DNA of 64,000 nt from Chloroflexota bacterium (lineage in GTDB: Bacteria; Chloroflexota; UBA6077; FW602-bin22; JAMCVK01): NCBI GenBank assembly GCA_023475225.1, contig JAMCVK010000037.1, positions 1-64,000 of the forward strand, read 5' to 3'. The stretch's first letter is position 1; each line of letters opens with the position of its first letter. Below are positions 25,389-34,856 of this stretch, piece after piece. The notes under the pieces are model-generated. The model was not told the DNA's origin and did not search any database. It worked only from the letters and a program-made list of their open reading frames with translations. A program made the translations under genes and the position numbers.

Positions 25389-26330
25389 ATGAGAATTGCT
25401 AACGATATCACAGAGCTGATCGGCCACACACCCCTGGTCCGCTTGAACCGGATAGCGGCTGGGACACTGGCCACCGTGGTGGCTAAGCTCGAGAGCTTCA
25501 ATCCATGTGGCAGCGTGAAGGACCGTATTGGGGTGAGCATGATCCACGCTGCCGAAGCGGACGGCATCCTCCATAAGGATTCGGTGATCGTCGAACCGAC
25601 CAGTGGCAACACCGGAATCGCCCTGGCTTTCGTGGCCGCCAGCCGCGGCTATCGCCTGATCCTGACGATGCCCGATACGATGAGCCTGGAGCGGCGTAAC
25701 TTATTACAGGCCTTCGGTGCTGAGGTGGTACTTACCCCCGGCGCCGAGGGCATGCGAGGGGCCGTCCGGCGCGCTGTGGAGCTGGTGGCCAGCATCCCCA
25801 ATGCCTGGATGCCCCAACAATTTAAGAATCCAGCCAATCCAGAGATCCACCGCCAGACGACAGCCGTAGAGATCTGGGAGGACACCGATGGCCAGGCGGA
25901 TATCCTGGTGGCAGGAGTAGGCACCGGCGGCACGATCACTGGCGTAGGACAGGTCATCAAGCCCCAAAAACCCACGTTTAGGATCATAGCCGTGGAGCCA
26001 GCTGCCTCGCCCGTCCTTTCTGGTGGGTCAGCCGGTCCACATAAGATCCAGGGCATCGGCGCTGGATTCGTCCCTGATGTCCTCCAGGTGGATTTGATTG
26101 ATGAAGTGTTTCAGGTGACCAATGAGGAGGCCTTCACGATGACGCGGCGTCTGCTCCGAGAGGAGGGGCTCCTGGTCGGTATCTCCGCGGGGGCGGCTGC
26201 CTTCGCCACAGTGGAGGTAGCCAAGCGAGCCGAGAATGCTGGAAAATTGATCGTCGTCGTCTTGCCGGACACGGGGGAGCGATATTTGAGCACACCTGTA
26301 TTTCAGCCAGTAGAACCACCGGCAATTTAG
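25389..26330 (+). CDS. Cysteine synthase (second paralogue, CysM-like)
   Basis: The 313-residue PLP enzyme has [11 protein letters not shown] (lysine near residue 42), [10 protein letters not shown] near 71 and [11 protein letters not shown] near 177. It is close to CysK in sequence but sits after the JAMM peptidase, as CysM does in the CysO route, so it may use the carrier's thiocarboxylate instead of sulfide. The binding site AAGGAG precedes ATG 25389. The duplication with the gene at 19726 is noteworthy. Substrate assignment is inference. Confidence 0.88.
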   Translation: MRIANDITELIGHTPLVRLNRIAAGTLATVVAKLESFNPCGSVKDRIGVSMIHAAEADGILHKDSVIVEPTSGNTGIALAFVAASRGYRLILTMPDTMSLERRNLLQAFGAEVVLTPGAEGMRGAVRRAVELVASIPNAWMPQQFKNPANPEIHRQTTAVEIWEDTDGQADILVAGVGTGGTITGVGQVIKPQKPTFRIIAVEPAASPVLSGGSAGPHKIQGIGAGFVPDVLQVDLIDEVFQVTNEEAFTMTRRLLREEGLLVGISAGAAAFATVEVAKRAENAGKLIVVVLPDTGERYLSTPVFQPVEPPAI

Positions 26331-26409
26331 GCGCAGCAACAGCTTCGCCACCAGAGGTGAGCTGGCTCTTGAGCTACGTAGGCTTCAACAGTGTCCGGGA
26401 GGAGCAAAT

Positions 26410-27555
26410 GTGTCTATAAGAGTAGTGGTGGCTATGAGCGGGGGCGTTGACAGCTCCGTCGCTGCCGCCTTGCTGAAGGAGAAGGGGTACGAGGTCATCG
26501 GCATAACCCTGAACATCTGGCCGAAGGAGGAAACAGCCGACAAGGCCGGTCGTCTTGATGCCTGTTGTTCCTTGGCCGCCGTAGAGGATGCACGGCGCGT
26601 GGCCGACCGCTTGAGCATTCCACATTACGTCCTGAACTTTCGGGAGATCTTCGCCACTAAGGTCATCGCCGACTTCTGTCAGGAATATGCCCGTGGCCGA
26701 ACGCCCAACCCATGCATCCGTTGTAACCAGTACATCAAGTTCGAGGCTCTGCTCCACAGGGCCAAGGAGTTGGGGGCAGACTTCGTCGCCACGGGTCATT
26801 ATGCGCGGGCGGAACGTGATCAACGACAAGGAAGATACCTCCTTCTTAGAGGCATAGATCAAAAGAAGGATCAATCCTATTTCCTCTATACCTTGACCCA
26901 GGAACAGCTGGCTCACACCCTGTTGCCAGTGGGGGAGTTGACTAAGACAAGAACACGACAATTAGCCGCCCAGTTCGACCTGCCAGTCGCCCAAAAAATG
27001 GAGAGCCAGGAGATCTGCTTCGTCCCGGATAACGATTACGGGACTTTCCTCCTAGATTACATTCCCGAGGCGATCGAACCGGGTCCTATCCTGGATCAGC
27101 AGGGAAACGTTTTGGGACAACACCGCGGCCTGGTCTTCTACACCGTTGGGCAGCGCAGAGGAATCGGACTGGCCACTGCTCAGCCGCTATACGTCCTGCG
27201 CTTAGACCCGAACAGGAACGCACTCATCGTGGGAAGGGAGGACGAGCTCTATGCCAACGAACTGGTGGCCAGCGAGGTAAACCTGATCGCCCAGCTCGCC
27301 CTTTCAGAACCACAACTGGTCCAGGCCAAGATTCGCTATCGAACGCCCGTGGCCGAAGCCATAATAAGACCTCTCGACCTCACCACTGTGCACGTTCACT
27401 TTAAGGAGCCGCAAAGGGCAATCACCCCGGGACAGGCCGTAGTCTTCTACGATGGCGATGTAGTTATTGGCGGAGGGGCAATACTGGAAACGAAAGAAAA
27501 AAAATTTCTGAAACGTTTCAGAAAAACTATTGACATAGGAGGATACACCTGCTAG
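26410..27555 (+). CDS. mnmA: tRNA-specific 2-thiouridylase MnmA
   Basis: The 381-residue ATP-pyrophosphatase has AMSGGVDSSVAAALL near residues 8-22 and the catalytic Cys regions NPCIRCNQ and SQEICFVPD. It thiolates U34 of Lys, Glu and Gln tRNAs using sulfur from the TusA-type relay, which fits its place in the sulfur cluster. Start GTG 26410 has GGGAGGAG upstream. The last 15 residues extend past the usual C-terminus, and their codons overlap an operator and promoter (27505-27558). Confidence 0.94.
   Translation: MSIRVVVAMSGGVDSSVAAALLKEKGYEVIGITLNIWPKEETADKAGRLDACCSLAAVEDARRVADRLSIPHYVLNFREIFATKVIADFCQEYARGRTPNPCIRCNQYIKFEALLHRAKELGADFVATGHYARAERDQRQGRYLLLRGIDQKKDQSYFLYTLTQEQLAHTLLPVGELTKTRTRQLAAQFDLPVAQKMESQEICFVPDNDYGTFLLDYIPEAIEPGPILDQQGNVLGQHRGLVFYTVGQRRGIGLATAQPLYVLRLDPNRNALIVGREDELYANELVASEVNLIAQLALSEPQLVQAKIRYRTPVAEAIIRPLDLTTVHVHFKEPQRAITPGQAVVFYDGDVVIGGGAILETKEKKFLKRFRKTIDIGGYTC
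27505..27524. promoter_or_regulatory. 20-bp perfect palindromic operator
   Basis: TTTCTGAAAC-GTTTCAGAAA is an exact 20-bp palindrome inside the last codons of mnmA, five bases upstream of the -35 box at 27530. TGAAACGTTTCA with a central CG is the style of LacI-family operators. No LacI-type gene is in the window. It probably binds a regulator of the ABC transporter. Confidence 0.7.
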
Positions 27556-27558
27556 TAT
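27530..27558 (+). promoter_or_regulatory. Promoter of the ABC transporter operon (inside mnmA 3' end)
   Basis: TTGACA (27530-27535), a 17-bp spacer and TAGTAT (27553-27558) overlap the final mnmA codons. The first permease begins at about 27800, so the leader is about 230 bases, in which no gene was seen. Confidence 0.65.
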
Positions 27559-27799
27559 AGAAGCAATATTCCAGAGCGTCCCGGCCTGACGACTTATGTC
27601 GAGTTGCACAGAGATAATTTGCTAGAATAAGGGGCTTTAGATGCGAAAAAAGGTGGATGCCTCTTCCGTATCCGGCGTTCCACCCTCTGCTGGTTGAAAT
27701 ACCCCCGACCACGCGGTGCGCGGACAGCAGCCCGGGCAAACCACCCCTACAGGCAAAGTCTCGCTAGCCGAACAACCAGAAGTCGGCTTAAGGCAAATA

Positions 27800-28669
27800 A
27801 TGGCTGGTTACTTTCCGGCCGCCTTCCTGCGCTGGGAGGTGATACTGCCCCTTATACCCGCCCTATTTTTCTTCCTCCTCTTCCTCATTTTACCCCTTAT
27901 CGCTACCTTCCGCCTGAGCCTCGAGCCCAACGTACTAGTGCAGAGCAAGGAGACCGGCTTCGGTAATTATATCTATTACTTCCAGAAAGAGTTCTATATC
28001 AATGTCCTCTGGCGAACGCTACGCATCTCAGTCCTCACCGTCTTCTTCGCCCTTCTCATCGGCTATCCCCTGGCTTACATCTTAAAGAACCTCTCGGCTC
28101 ATCTGGGAAGCACCCTGATCCTGGGACTAAGCTTCCCTATCCTCGGTGGTCCCCTGATAGTTGTCCTTGGTTGGATGATCCTGTTGGCCAACGGTGGCCC
28201 CTTGAATGAGATGTTGATGTCTATCGGTTTGCTCGAAGGGCCGCTAGAACTGCTCAGCACAGAGAAGGCTGTCGTCATCAGCCTGGTACAGTTCACTCTC
28301 TCCTTCGTCGTTCTTAACATCTTCAATGCCCTTATCCGCATCGATCCAGCCTTGACCGAGGCCGCCAGCAGTCTGGGGGCAAACAATGTACGCGCCTTCA
28401 TTCATATTACCTGGCCACTGAGCCTACCTGGTGTTCTTTCGGCTACCCTGATCGCCTTCTCACTCTCCATGAGCGCCTTCGTCAGTCCCCATTATCTCGG
28501 CGGTGATGCCAATCTGGTGGTCACCACCCTCATCACCCAATTTATGTTGAGCACCTTCAACTGGCAGATGGCCTCCACCGCGGCAGTCATCCTGCTGGTC
28601 ATCGCTCTAGTAATTATGTTCTTCTACAACAAGGTCGTTTCCCAGGCCATCAAAGGCGGATCGGGATAG
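27800..28669 (+). CDS. ABC transporter permease, PotB type
   Basis: The roughly 289-residue permease has six hydrophobic segments and the EAA loop EAASSLGANN near its middle, matching the PotB/spermidine-putrescine and iron(III)/thiamine family. I chose ATG 27800 with AAGG upstream; an in-frame GTG at 27716 would add 28 residues. It is followed by a second permease, an ATPase and a Tat lipoprotein binding protein. The cargo is unknown. Confidence 0.85.
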   Translation: MAGYFPAAFLRWEVILPLIPALFFFLLFLILPLIATFRLSLEPNVLVQSKETGFGNYIYYFQKEFYINVLWRTLRISVLTVFFALLIGYPLAYILKNLSAHLGSTLILGLSFPILGGPLIVVLGWMILLANGGPLNEMLMSIGLLEGPLELLSTEKAVVISLVQFTLSFVVLNIFNALIRIDPALTEAASSLGANNVRAFIHITWPLSLPGVLSATLIAFSLSMSAFVSPHYLGGDANLVVTTLITQFMLSTFNWQMASTAAVILLVIALVIMFFYNKVVSQAIKGGSG

Positions 28670-28689
28670 AAAGGATATTTGCCGAACCG

Positions 28690-29481
28690 ATGAAACAAGC
28701 CAGGATAACCGATCTACTGAGTTACACTTTCCTCATCCTTGTCTACATCTACGTGCTGGCGCCGGCCCTGGTGGTGATCTATGGTTCCTTCAACTCGGCC
28801 ACTAGTTTCCCCAGCCCCTTTGAGTCAGCCACGCTGAGGTGGTACCTTCAGATACTACGGCATAAGGAGTTCATCGACTCGATCAAGGTGAGCCTGATTG
28901 TAGCCACCTGTGCCGCCGCTATCGCTACGCTACTGGGAACGCCAGTAGCCTTCCAGTTTGTGCGCAAGCAATTCCCAGGCAAGGATGCTCTCGCCGCCTT
29001 TTTCATGTCCCCATTGGTCATCCCCCAGATCGTCATGGGACTAGCCATGCTCCAGATGCTCAGCCTATTCAAACTGCCAATCAGCATCGTCGGGCTCATC
29101 CTGGCCCACGCTGTCTTCGTAATGCCCTACGTCATCAGAGCGATGATGACCAGCCTGACACTCTTTGACCTAGCCTGGGAAGAAGCAGCGATGAACCTGG
29201 GAGCCAACAGGCTGAAGACCCTTTGGTATGTGACCCTGCCCATCACCAAGGCCGGAATGACGGCCGGCTTTGTCTTTTCCTTCATCATGTCCTTCGTCAA
29301 TGTGCCTCTATCTCTATTCTTGACCACGCCGGTCAGCATGACGTTGCCGATAAGGATATATGCTTATATGGAGTCAAGAATCGATCCATTCGTGGCAGCC
29401 ATCGGCGCGCTGATGGTTATCGCCATTTTTGCCACCAGCTTCTTCATCGAGAAGGTGCTGCGCATCCGTTTGTTGGTTTAA
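28690..29481 (+). CDS. ABC transporter permease, PotC type
   Basis: The 263-residue permease has six membrane segments and the EAA loop (WEEAAMNLGANR) near residue 165, the site that docks the ATPase. It pairs with the PotB-type permease 20 bases upstream, and the ATPase frame directly follows its stop codon. The pair forms the membrane channel of a binding-protein-dependent importer of the polyamine/small-organic type. Confidence 0.88.
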   Translation: MKQARITDLLSYTFLILVYIYVLAPALVVIYGSFNSATSFPSPFESATLRWYLQILRHKEFIDSIKVSLIVATCAAAIATLLGTPVAFQFVRKQFPGKDALAAFFMSPLVIPQIVMGLAMLQMLSLFKLPISIVGLILAHAVFVMPYVIRAMMTSLTLFDLAWEEAAMNLGANRLKTLWYVTLPITKAGMTAGFVFSFIMSFVNVPLSLFLTTPVSMTLPIRIYAYMESRIDPFVAAIGALMVIAIFATSFFIEKVLRIRLLV

Positions 29482-29493
29482 GTGAGGATGAGG

Positions 29494-30570
29494 ATGGATG
29501 CCGTAGAGTTGAAAAATATCACCATGACCTTCAAGGAAGTCAAGGCCGTGGACAACATGTCCCTGGTCATACAGGAGGGAGAGTTCCTGGCCCTTCTGGG
29601 TCCAAGCGGTTGTGGTAAAACGACCACCCTGCGCGTGATCGCTGGCTTCGAGAGAGCCGATAGTGGAGAGGTTTATCTGAGCGGGGAGAATATCACCGAC
29701 AAGCCACCCTACAAACGTAATATCGGCATGGTCTTCCAAAACTATGCCCTCTTCCCCCATATGACTGTATTCGATAACATCGCCTTCGGTCTGCGCATGC
29801 GGGGTAGGCGGGGACGAGAGATAACCGAGCGGGTACAGAACGCTCTCAAGCTGGTGCGCATGGAAGGGCTCGGCCGGCGCTATCCCCGCCAGCTGAGCGG
29901 TGGACAGCAACAGCGGGTGGCCCTGGCTCGGGCCATAGCCATCGAGCCATCCGTCTTGCTCCTTGATGAGCCACTGAGCAATCTGGACGCCAAGCTGCGG
30001 GAGGAGATGCGCATCGAATTACGGCAGATCCAGAAACGCATCGGCATCACCACGATCTTCGTCACCCATGACCAGGAAGAAGCCTTGACCTTGTCTGACC
30101 GTTTAGTGCTGATGAATTGTGGACGGGTTGAGCAAATAGGCACGCCCATCGAGATCTATGAGAAGCCGCGGAGCACCTTCACCGCTAATTTCATCGGTCA
30201 ATCCAACTTCCTACGGGGCAAAGTTGTGGCCGTGGAGGCAAACGGGGCGATCATCATCACCGATACAGGGCTACAGGTCTGCGCTGATAGGGAGACGCAG
30301 GCACCCGTTGGGAGTGAGGTATTGGTGGTGATCAGATTGGGGCGGATGAAGATCGCTCCGGCCGAAGAAGAAGTCCTCGGAGGCAACGTATACCCAGCTA
30401 AGGTGGAGTTTGTAACCTACCTGGGTTCAAGTATCCAATACATCTGTTCCGTTGGGAAACAGAAAATGGCCGTTATCACCGGCAACGAGGTGGGCACACC
30501 CCTCTTCAGGATAGGGGATGATGTCAAATTGACCTGGCAGCCAGGCGACTGTATCGTCATCAAGGAGTAA
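29494..30570 (+). CDS. ABC transporter ATP-binding protein, PotA type
   Basis: The 358-residue ATPase has Walker A GPSGCGKTTT, signature LSGGQQQR and Walker B VLLLDEPLSNLD, followed by a C-terminal TOBE domain of about 110 residues, as in PotA/MalK-type subunits. ATG 29494 is preferred over GTG 29482; both lie in an AGG-rich repeat. It energises the import system encoded around it. Confidence 0.92.
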   Translation: MDAVELKNITMTFKEVKAVDNMSLVIQEGEFLALLGPSGCGKTTTLRVIAGFERADSGEVYLSGENITDKPPYKRNIGMVFQNYALFPHMTVFDNIAFGLRMRGRRGREITERVQNALKLVRMEGLGRRYPRQLSGGQQQRVALARAIAIEPSVLLLDEPLSNLDAKLREEMRIELRQIQKRIGITTIFVTHDQEEALTLSDRLVLMNCGRVEQIGTPIEIYEKPRSTFTANFIGQSNFLRGKVVAVEANGAIIITDTGLQVCADRETQAPVGSEVLVVIRLGRMKIAPAEEEVLGGNVYPAKVEFVTYLGSSIQYICSVGKQKMAVITGNEVGTPLFRIGDDVKLTWQPGDCIVIKE

Positions 30571-30639
30571 GCGGAGGGAGGTGATCAGGCAAAGAATATA
30601 CCGCTAAAGAGCACATGCGCGTTCCGCAGGTGACATCTG

Positions 30640-30658
30640 GCCGGGGGTCTATCCCGGC
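30640..30658 (+). promoter_or_regulatory. Intercistronic hairpin before the binding-protein gene
   Basis: GCCGGG (30640-30645) pairs with CCCGGC (30653-30658) across a 7-base loop, 33 bases before the binding protein's start. Such stems between ATPase and binding-protein genes often protect the downstream mRNA, giving more binding protein than membrane subunit. Confidence 0.35.
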
Positions 30659-30690
30659 TCAAAATTGGCCCAAAATAAAGGAGGCAAACG

Positions 30691-31911
30691 ATGGCAAAAC
30701 GCAAACGGCAAGACCATCCCGAGGAAAGTTCTGAGAAATCCTCTTGGCTGGAGAAGGAGACATCACGAAGGTCCTTTCTGAAGCTCAGCGCCTTCGCTGC
30801 AGCCGGCCTGGGTTTAGCAGCAGCTGGGTGCGCTCCGGCGGCCGCTCCGACGCCTACCCCAACGAAGCCTCCGGTAGCAGCAGCCACCCCCACACCCACA
30901 CCCAAGCCTGCCCCTACACCCACACCAACAGTGATCGTGCGAGAGAAACGAAACCTGGTTGTCTCCACCTGGGGTGGCATGACCGAAGAGAGCCTGAAGA
31001 AATACGTCATCCCCAAGTTCGAGAAGGAGTCCAACTGTACGGTCACGCTGGATATTGGTGGACAAGGAGCCCGCTACAATAAGTTGCTGGCCCAGAAGGC
31101 GAGCCCTACCGTTGACGTATTCTTCTCCACTGATGAGGCCGTTCACGCTGGCTTAAAAGAGAACCTGTTCGCCAAGCTGGAGGCGAAGAATATCCCTCGC
31201 TGGAAGGAAGTTTATGACTGGATGAATACCACGGGGGAATATGGGGTGACCTATAGTGTGATCACCTATGCCTTAGCCTACCACACCGAGAAGGTGAAGA
31301 ATCCTCCCACTAGCTGGAATGACTGCTGGCGGGAGGAGTTCAAGAAAAGATTCTCCGCCCCAGCCCCAGCTCATAGCAACGCGCCCGCCTTTCTGATCAC
31401 AGCGGCCGAGCTGGCCGGGGGCAGCGTGGACAACATCGAGCCAGGGTTCAAGAAACTGGCCGAGCTTAGACCAAATAAGCTGACCGTATTCTGGACGGAT
31501 TGGGCACCCCTGTTGAAGACGGGCGATACCTGGCTGGCCACCGAGTTCGACTACTATGTAAGGATTATGCAGGTGCAAGGCTATCCTGTCGAATTCGTCC
31601 TACCCAAGGAGAAGGGGTTTGTGGCCGTGGAAACCCTGAGCGTGGTTAATGGTAGTAAGAACAAGGAGCTGGCCGAGGCGTACATCAACGCCATGCTCGA
31701 TCCAGAGGGACAGGCGGCCATAGCCAAAGACTATTTCATCGGGCCATCAAACAAGAATGCCAAGGTAGACCCGGCGGTGGCAAACAAGATCAGCTATGGC
31801 GACAACCTAACCAAGCTAGGACGTGTCTTCGACTCGAAGATCTGGGCCGAAAGGCGCCCGATGTGGACGGAGAAGTGGAATACGGAAGTCCTACCGAAGT
31901 GGCAGGTCTAA
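30691..31911 (+). CDS. Tat-exported lipoprotein, ABC transporter substrate-binding protein
   Basis: The 406-residue protein has a twin-arginine motif (R26-R27, RRSFLKLSA) and a lipobox with C47 (AAGC), so it is exported folded and lipid-anchored. A Pro/Thr/Ala-rich linker (about 50-85) is followed by a PotD/AfuA-type binding domain (VVSTWGGMTEES). Tat export suggests folding or cofactor binding before export. AAGGAGG precedes ATG 30691. Ligand unknown: polyamine, metal or organic acid are all possible. Confidence 0.88.
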   Translation: MAKRKRQDHPEESSEKSSWLEKETSRRSFLKLSAFAAAGLGLAAAGCAPAAAPTPTPTKPPVAAATPTPTPKPAPTPTPTVIVREKRNLVVSTWGGMTEESLKKYVIPKFEKESNCTVTLDIGGQGARYNKLLAQKASPTVDVFFSTDEAVHAGLKENLFAKLEAKNIPRWKEVYDWMNTTGEYGVTYSVITYALAYHTEKVKNPPTSWNDCWREEFKKRFSAPAPAHSNAPAFLITAAELAGGSVDNIEPGFKKLAELRPNKLTVFWTDWAPLLKTGDTWLATEFDYYVRIMQVQGYPVEFVLPKEKGFVAVETLSVVNGSKNKELAEAYINAMLDPEGQAAIAKDYFIGPSNKNAKVDPAVANKISYGDNLTKLGRVFDSKIWAERRPMWTEKWNTEVLPKWQV

Positions 31912-31996
31912 TGCGCTTACGGTAGCCATTGCCCCTTAACCCCTAAGTCACATAGAGGGAGAAAGGCACACACCTCACCGTCCAGGAGCTACGACC

Positions 31997-32032
31997 GGAT
32001 ACCCCTGGTCAAGCCTTTGACCAGGGGTATCC
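31997..32032. terminator. 16-bp perfect stem-loop after the ABC operon
   Basis: GGATACCCCTGGTCAA (31997-32012) and TTGACCAGGGGTATCC (32017-32032) pair exactly around a 4-base loop, 86 bases after the binding-protein stop. No T-run follows. It likely ends or stabilises the ABC transporter mRNA before the flavoprotein gene. Confidence 0.6.
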
Positions 32033-32159
32033 CAAGACAGCGCTTGTGTCCCCAGGGGACCACGATCTTTGCAGCCTACAGGTTTGTTGTGTCCAATAGC
32101 GCCGGGCCCAACCTGGCGTGTCTCCATCTAAGACTCTTTGTAGAGGAGCACGAGACCCT

Positions 32160-33878
32160 ATGACCAAAATGCTTGATGCGGACGTTTTAATCATCGGGGG
32201 CGGCGCAGCTGGGACCAAGGCGGCCCTAGAGCTACATGAGCAAGGCTTAAAGGTGTTGATGGTCGTCAAGGGCTTCCTCGGACGAAGCGGTTGCTCGATC
32301 TTCGCCACCAACCTTCTGGCCACGCCAGATGAGAGTCCCCAGGCGGGAACCGAGGAACAGATCCATCGACAGATGGATTTCCTGGCCAAATACACCCATT
32401 ACCTCGGTGATCAGGAGTACCTGAAACAGGCCACTTTATACAATATACGAGAGTTTTTCCCCTGGTTGGAGGAGCGCGGACTATACGTGCGGCGCATGCC
32501 GGATGGGACTTTGATCAAGAACCTGCCCAAAGGGCTACAGACCTGGGCTCCCAAGATGGGCACTTCGGGTACGGTTATAATGGATATCCTGCGTAAGGAG
32601 GTCCTGCGTAAGGGCATCAAGGTCCTGGAGGAGACCACGGCTACCTCCCTTTTGACCAATGATGGGACCGTGGTTGGAGCTACCGCTCTGGATTATCGAA
32701 ACGGCGAACTCCTCATCATTCGCGCTAAGGCTACCATCCTGGCCAGCGGACACTCCAACTATCTCTCCCTACGTTCTACCGGTACACGAGATGGTTCGGC
32801 CAGCGGTTGGGTTATGGCCTATCGGGTAGGAGCCACCCTCCAGAACCTGGAGATGCAATGGTACCACGTGTCAGATATCGCCCGACCGCGCGCCTGGATG
32901 AGACTACATCTCTACCCCAACCCCCTGCCGGCTACAGCAGAGCGCGCTCATCTGCATAATACTGATGGAGAGTTCTTCTTCTCGGGAAACATGTACCCCG
33001 ACAACGCCGCACCGTATTATATGCAGCTCAAGCACCTCTATAAAGAAGTGCAGCGGGGTAAAGCCAGATGGGATGGCGGTTACTACACCAGTTACCGGCA
33101 TATCGACCCCAAAGTGATAGAGAAGTTCATTTACCAAAGTCAATTTTATAAGAAGCTAGGCTATGACGTGACCAGGGATATGATCGAGTGTGGACTAACC
33201 TATCATATGAACGTGGGGGGCATCCGGGTCAATGGTCAAACAATGGAGAGCGGTGTCCCCGGACTTTTCATCGCCGGATCGGTCGGGGCCTTGGTCACGG
33301 GTGGATTACCCAATGTGATGTATGATGGCAGGGTTGCCGCTCGATACGCTGGCGAACGCGCCCATTGCCTCCCATCGCCAGAGATGAACAGCAAACAGGT
33401 CCAGGTCGAAGAGGCCCGCGTCTTCGGCCAGCTGCGTACTGAGCCACGGGAGGGCTATCTACCGGCCCAGGTGAAGAGACAGATTAGGGAGACAATGTGG
33501 AAGTATATGGGCTACGTCAAGAGCGAGGCAACCTTGAACGAAGGGCTCAGGCAGCTTCAACGCGTCCGAACCGAGGTCGTCCCCAAAATGCGCTTAGGCT
33601 CTGATACACGACGCTTCAACTACGACTGGGTGGATGCTCTGGATGTAGCAGACATGCTTGAGGCCTGTGAGTTGCAGATGTGTTTCTCGCTCCATCGAAA
33701 AGAGAGCCGAGGTGCTTTCTACCGCGAAGATTATCCGATCACAGACAATGAGCACTGGTTATGCCACGTGCTGGGACACCAGGAGGATGGTCGCTTAAAG
33801 ATCGAGACGAAGCCGGTGGACCTGCCCTACACTAAACCGAAAGAGAGACAGGCCGATTTCTTCGCCCTGGACTATTAG
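32160..33878 (+). CDS. Fumarate reductase/succinate dehydrogenase-like flavoprotein subunit
   Basis: The 572-residue flavoprotein has the FAD loop IIGGGAAGTKAALELHEQG near residue 10 and the family C-terminal region (SRGAFYREDYP). The stretch where SdhA/FrdA carries a covalent-FAD histidine reads GRSGCSIFAT, as in AprA-type proteins, so FAD is probably non-covalent. No Tat signal is visible. With the FeS subunit and HdrB-like subunit it forms an SdhABE/MfrABE-like set. ATG 32160 is preferred over an upstream start at 32118. Substrate unproven. Confidence 0.82.
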   Translation: MTKMLDADVLIIGGGAAGTKAALELHEQGLKVLMVVKGFLGRSGCSIFATNLLATPDESPQAGTEEQIHRQMDFLAKYTHYLGDQEYLKQATLYNIREFFPWLEERGLYVRRMPDGTLIKNLPKGLQTWAPKMGTSGTVIMDILRKEVLRKGIKVLEETTATSLLTNDGTVVGATALDYRNGELLIIRAKATILASGHSNYLSLRSTGTRDGSASGWVMAYRVGATLQNLEMQWYHVSDIARPRAWMRLHLYPNPLPATAERAHLHNTDGEFFFSGNMYPDNAAPYYMQLKHLYKEVQRGKARWDGGYYTSYRHIDPKVIEKFIYQSQFYKKLGYDVTRDMIECGLTYHMNVGGIRVNGQTMESGVPGLFIAGSVGALVTGGLPNVMYDGRVAARYAGERAHCLPSPEMNSKQVQVEEARVFGQLRTEPREGYLPAQVKRQIRETMWKYMGYVKSEATLNEGLRQLQRVRTEVVPKMRLGSDTRRFNYDWVDALDVADMLEACELQMCFSLHRKESRGAFYREDYPITDNEHWLCHVLGHQEDGRLKIETKPVDLPYTKPKERQADFFALDY

Positions 33879-33887
33879 GGAGGATAG

Positions 33888-34856
33888 ATGAACGAGGGAG
33901 AGCTGCTCACAGCCAGAGTCTTTAAGTACGATCCCACGCGGGATGAAGAACCGCACTACGAAACATATCAGGTACCCTATACCCAGGATATGCGCGTCCT
34001 TGATATCCTTGACTATATCACAGAGGAGATGGGGCACAGCCTCGCCTACCGCTGGTTCTGTGGCGTCAAGAAGTGTGGCATGTGTGCCACTACCGTCAAT
34101 GGCCGAGCCATATTAACCTGCTGGGAGCCGGCTCAGAAAGAGATGACCATTGAGCCTCTGCACGGCTTCCCCATCATTCGCGACCTGGTCATAGATAGGG
34201 ACGTCTACGATGCGGATCTGCAACGCCTACAGCCATTTCTGCAACGCCGCAGACCCTATGCAGGATTCCCTGAGCCATTAACGCACGAGGAGATGTTGAG
34301 CGCCTATAATATGATGGACTGTATCGAATGTCTCATCTGTGTGTCTGAATGCCCTTCCTATGCCATGAGGGACGAGGGAGGGGGGTTCATCGGCCCGGCT
34401 CCGCTCGTGCAGCTAGCCAAATACGCCCTGGATCCACGTGACGAAGCCGACCGAGCGGCTTCGGCCACCAAAGAAGGGCTCTTGCGCGACTGTGTGTCGT
34501 GCTACGCCTGTACTGAAGCTTGCCCGAACAAGATCAACATCCTGGAAGAGGCTATCGATGGGTTACGGCGGATTTGTGCCAAACATCGCCTGGGAGAGGC
34601 CGCCAAACAAACCGAAGCACTGGCGGCTCTAGTAAAAGAGACGGGGCTAATTAGCCCTACTACCCTCTTCCTGCGCATTAAGGGCTTCAGCACTATCACC
34701 CAAATCCCCCTGGCCATCCGTATGAGCTTACGAGGAAGGGTCTCACCAGGCAAAGTGCTGAGTGCCTTCCTGGGAACGGGGGCAATACCTGGCATTGAGC
34801 AGGTACGTCAAATCTATCGGCTCACAACCGCTGAAAAAGGAAGGGGGAAGAAATGA
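33888..34856 (+). CDS. Fumarate reductase-like iron-sulfur subunit (SdhB/FrdB type)
   Basis: The 322-residue protein has an N-terminal plant-type [2Fe-2S] domain (CGVKKCGMC...C), then two ferredoxin-like clusters, CIECLICVSECP and CVSCYACTEACP, as in SdhB/FrdB. A long C-terminal extension of about 90 residues follows. It carries electrons between the flavoprotein and the CCG subunit. Its last bases overlap the start of that next gene by ATGA. Confidence 0.88.
   Translation: MNEGELLTARVFKYDPTRDEEPHYETYQVPYTQDMRVLDILDYITEEMGHSLAYRWFCGVKKCGMCATTVNGRAILTCWEPAQKEMTIEPLHGFPIIRDLVIDRDVYDADLQRLQPFLQRRRPYAGFPEPLTHEEMLSAYNMMDCIECLICVSECPSYAMRDEGGGFIGPAPLVQLAKYALDPRDEADRAASATKEGLLRDCVSCYACTEACPNKINILEEAIDGLRRICAKHRLGEAAKQTEALAALVKETGLISPTTLFLRIKGFSTITQIPLAIRMSLRGRVSPGKVLSAFLGTGAIPGIEQVRQIYRLTTAEKGRGKK

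Noticed and set aside
27541-27560. AGGAGG within the mnmA tail as a ribosome binding site for a separate small gene
   Set aside because: No start codon at a proper distance opens a frame of useful length; the bases are better explained as the spacer of a promoter.
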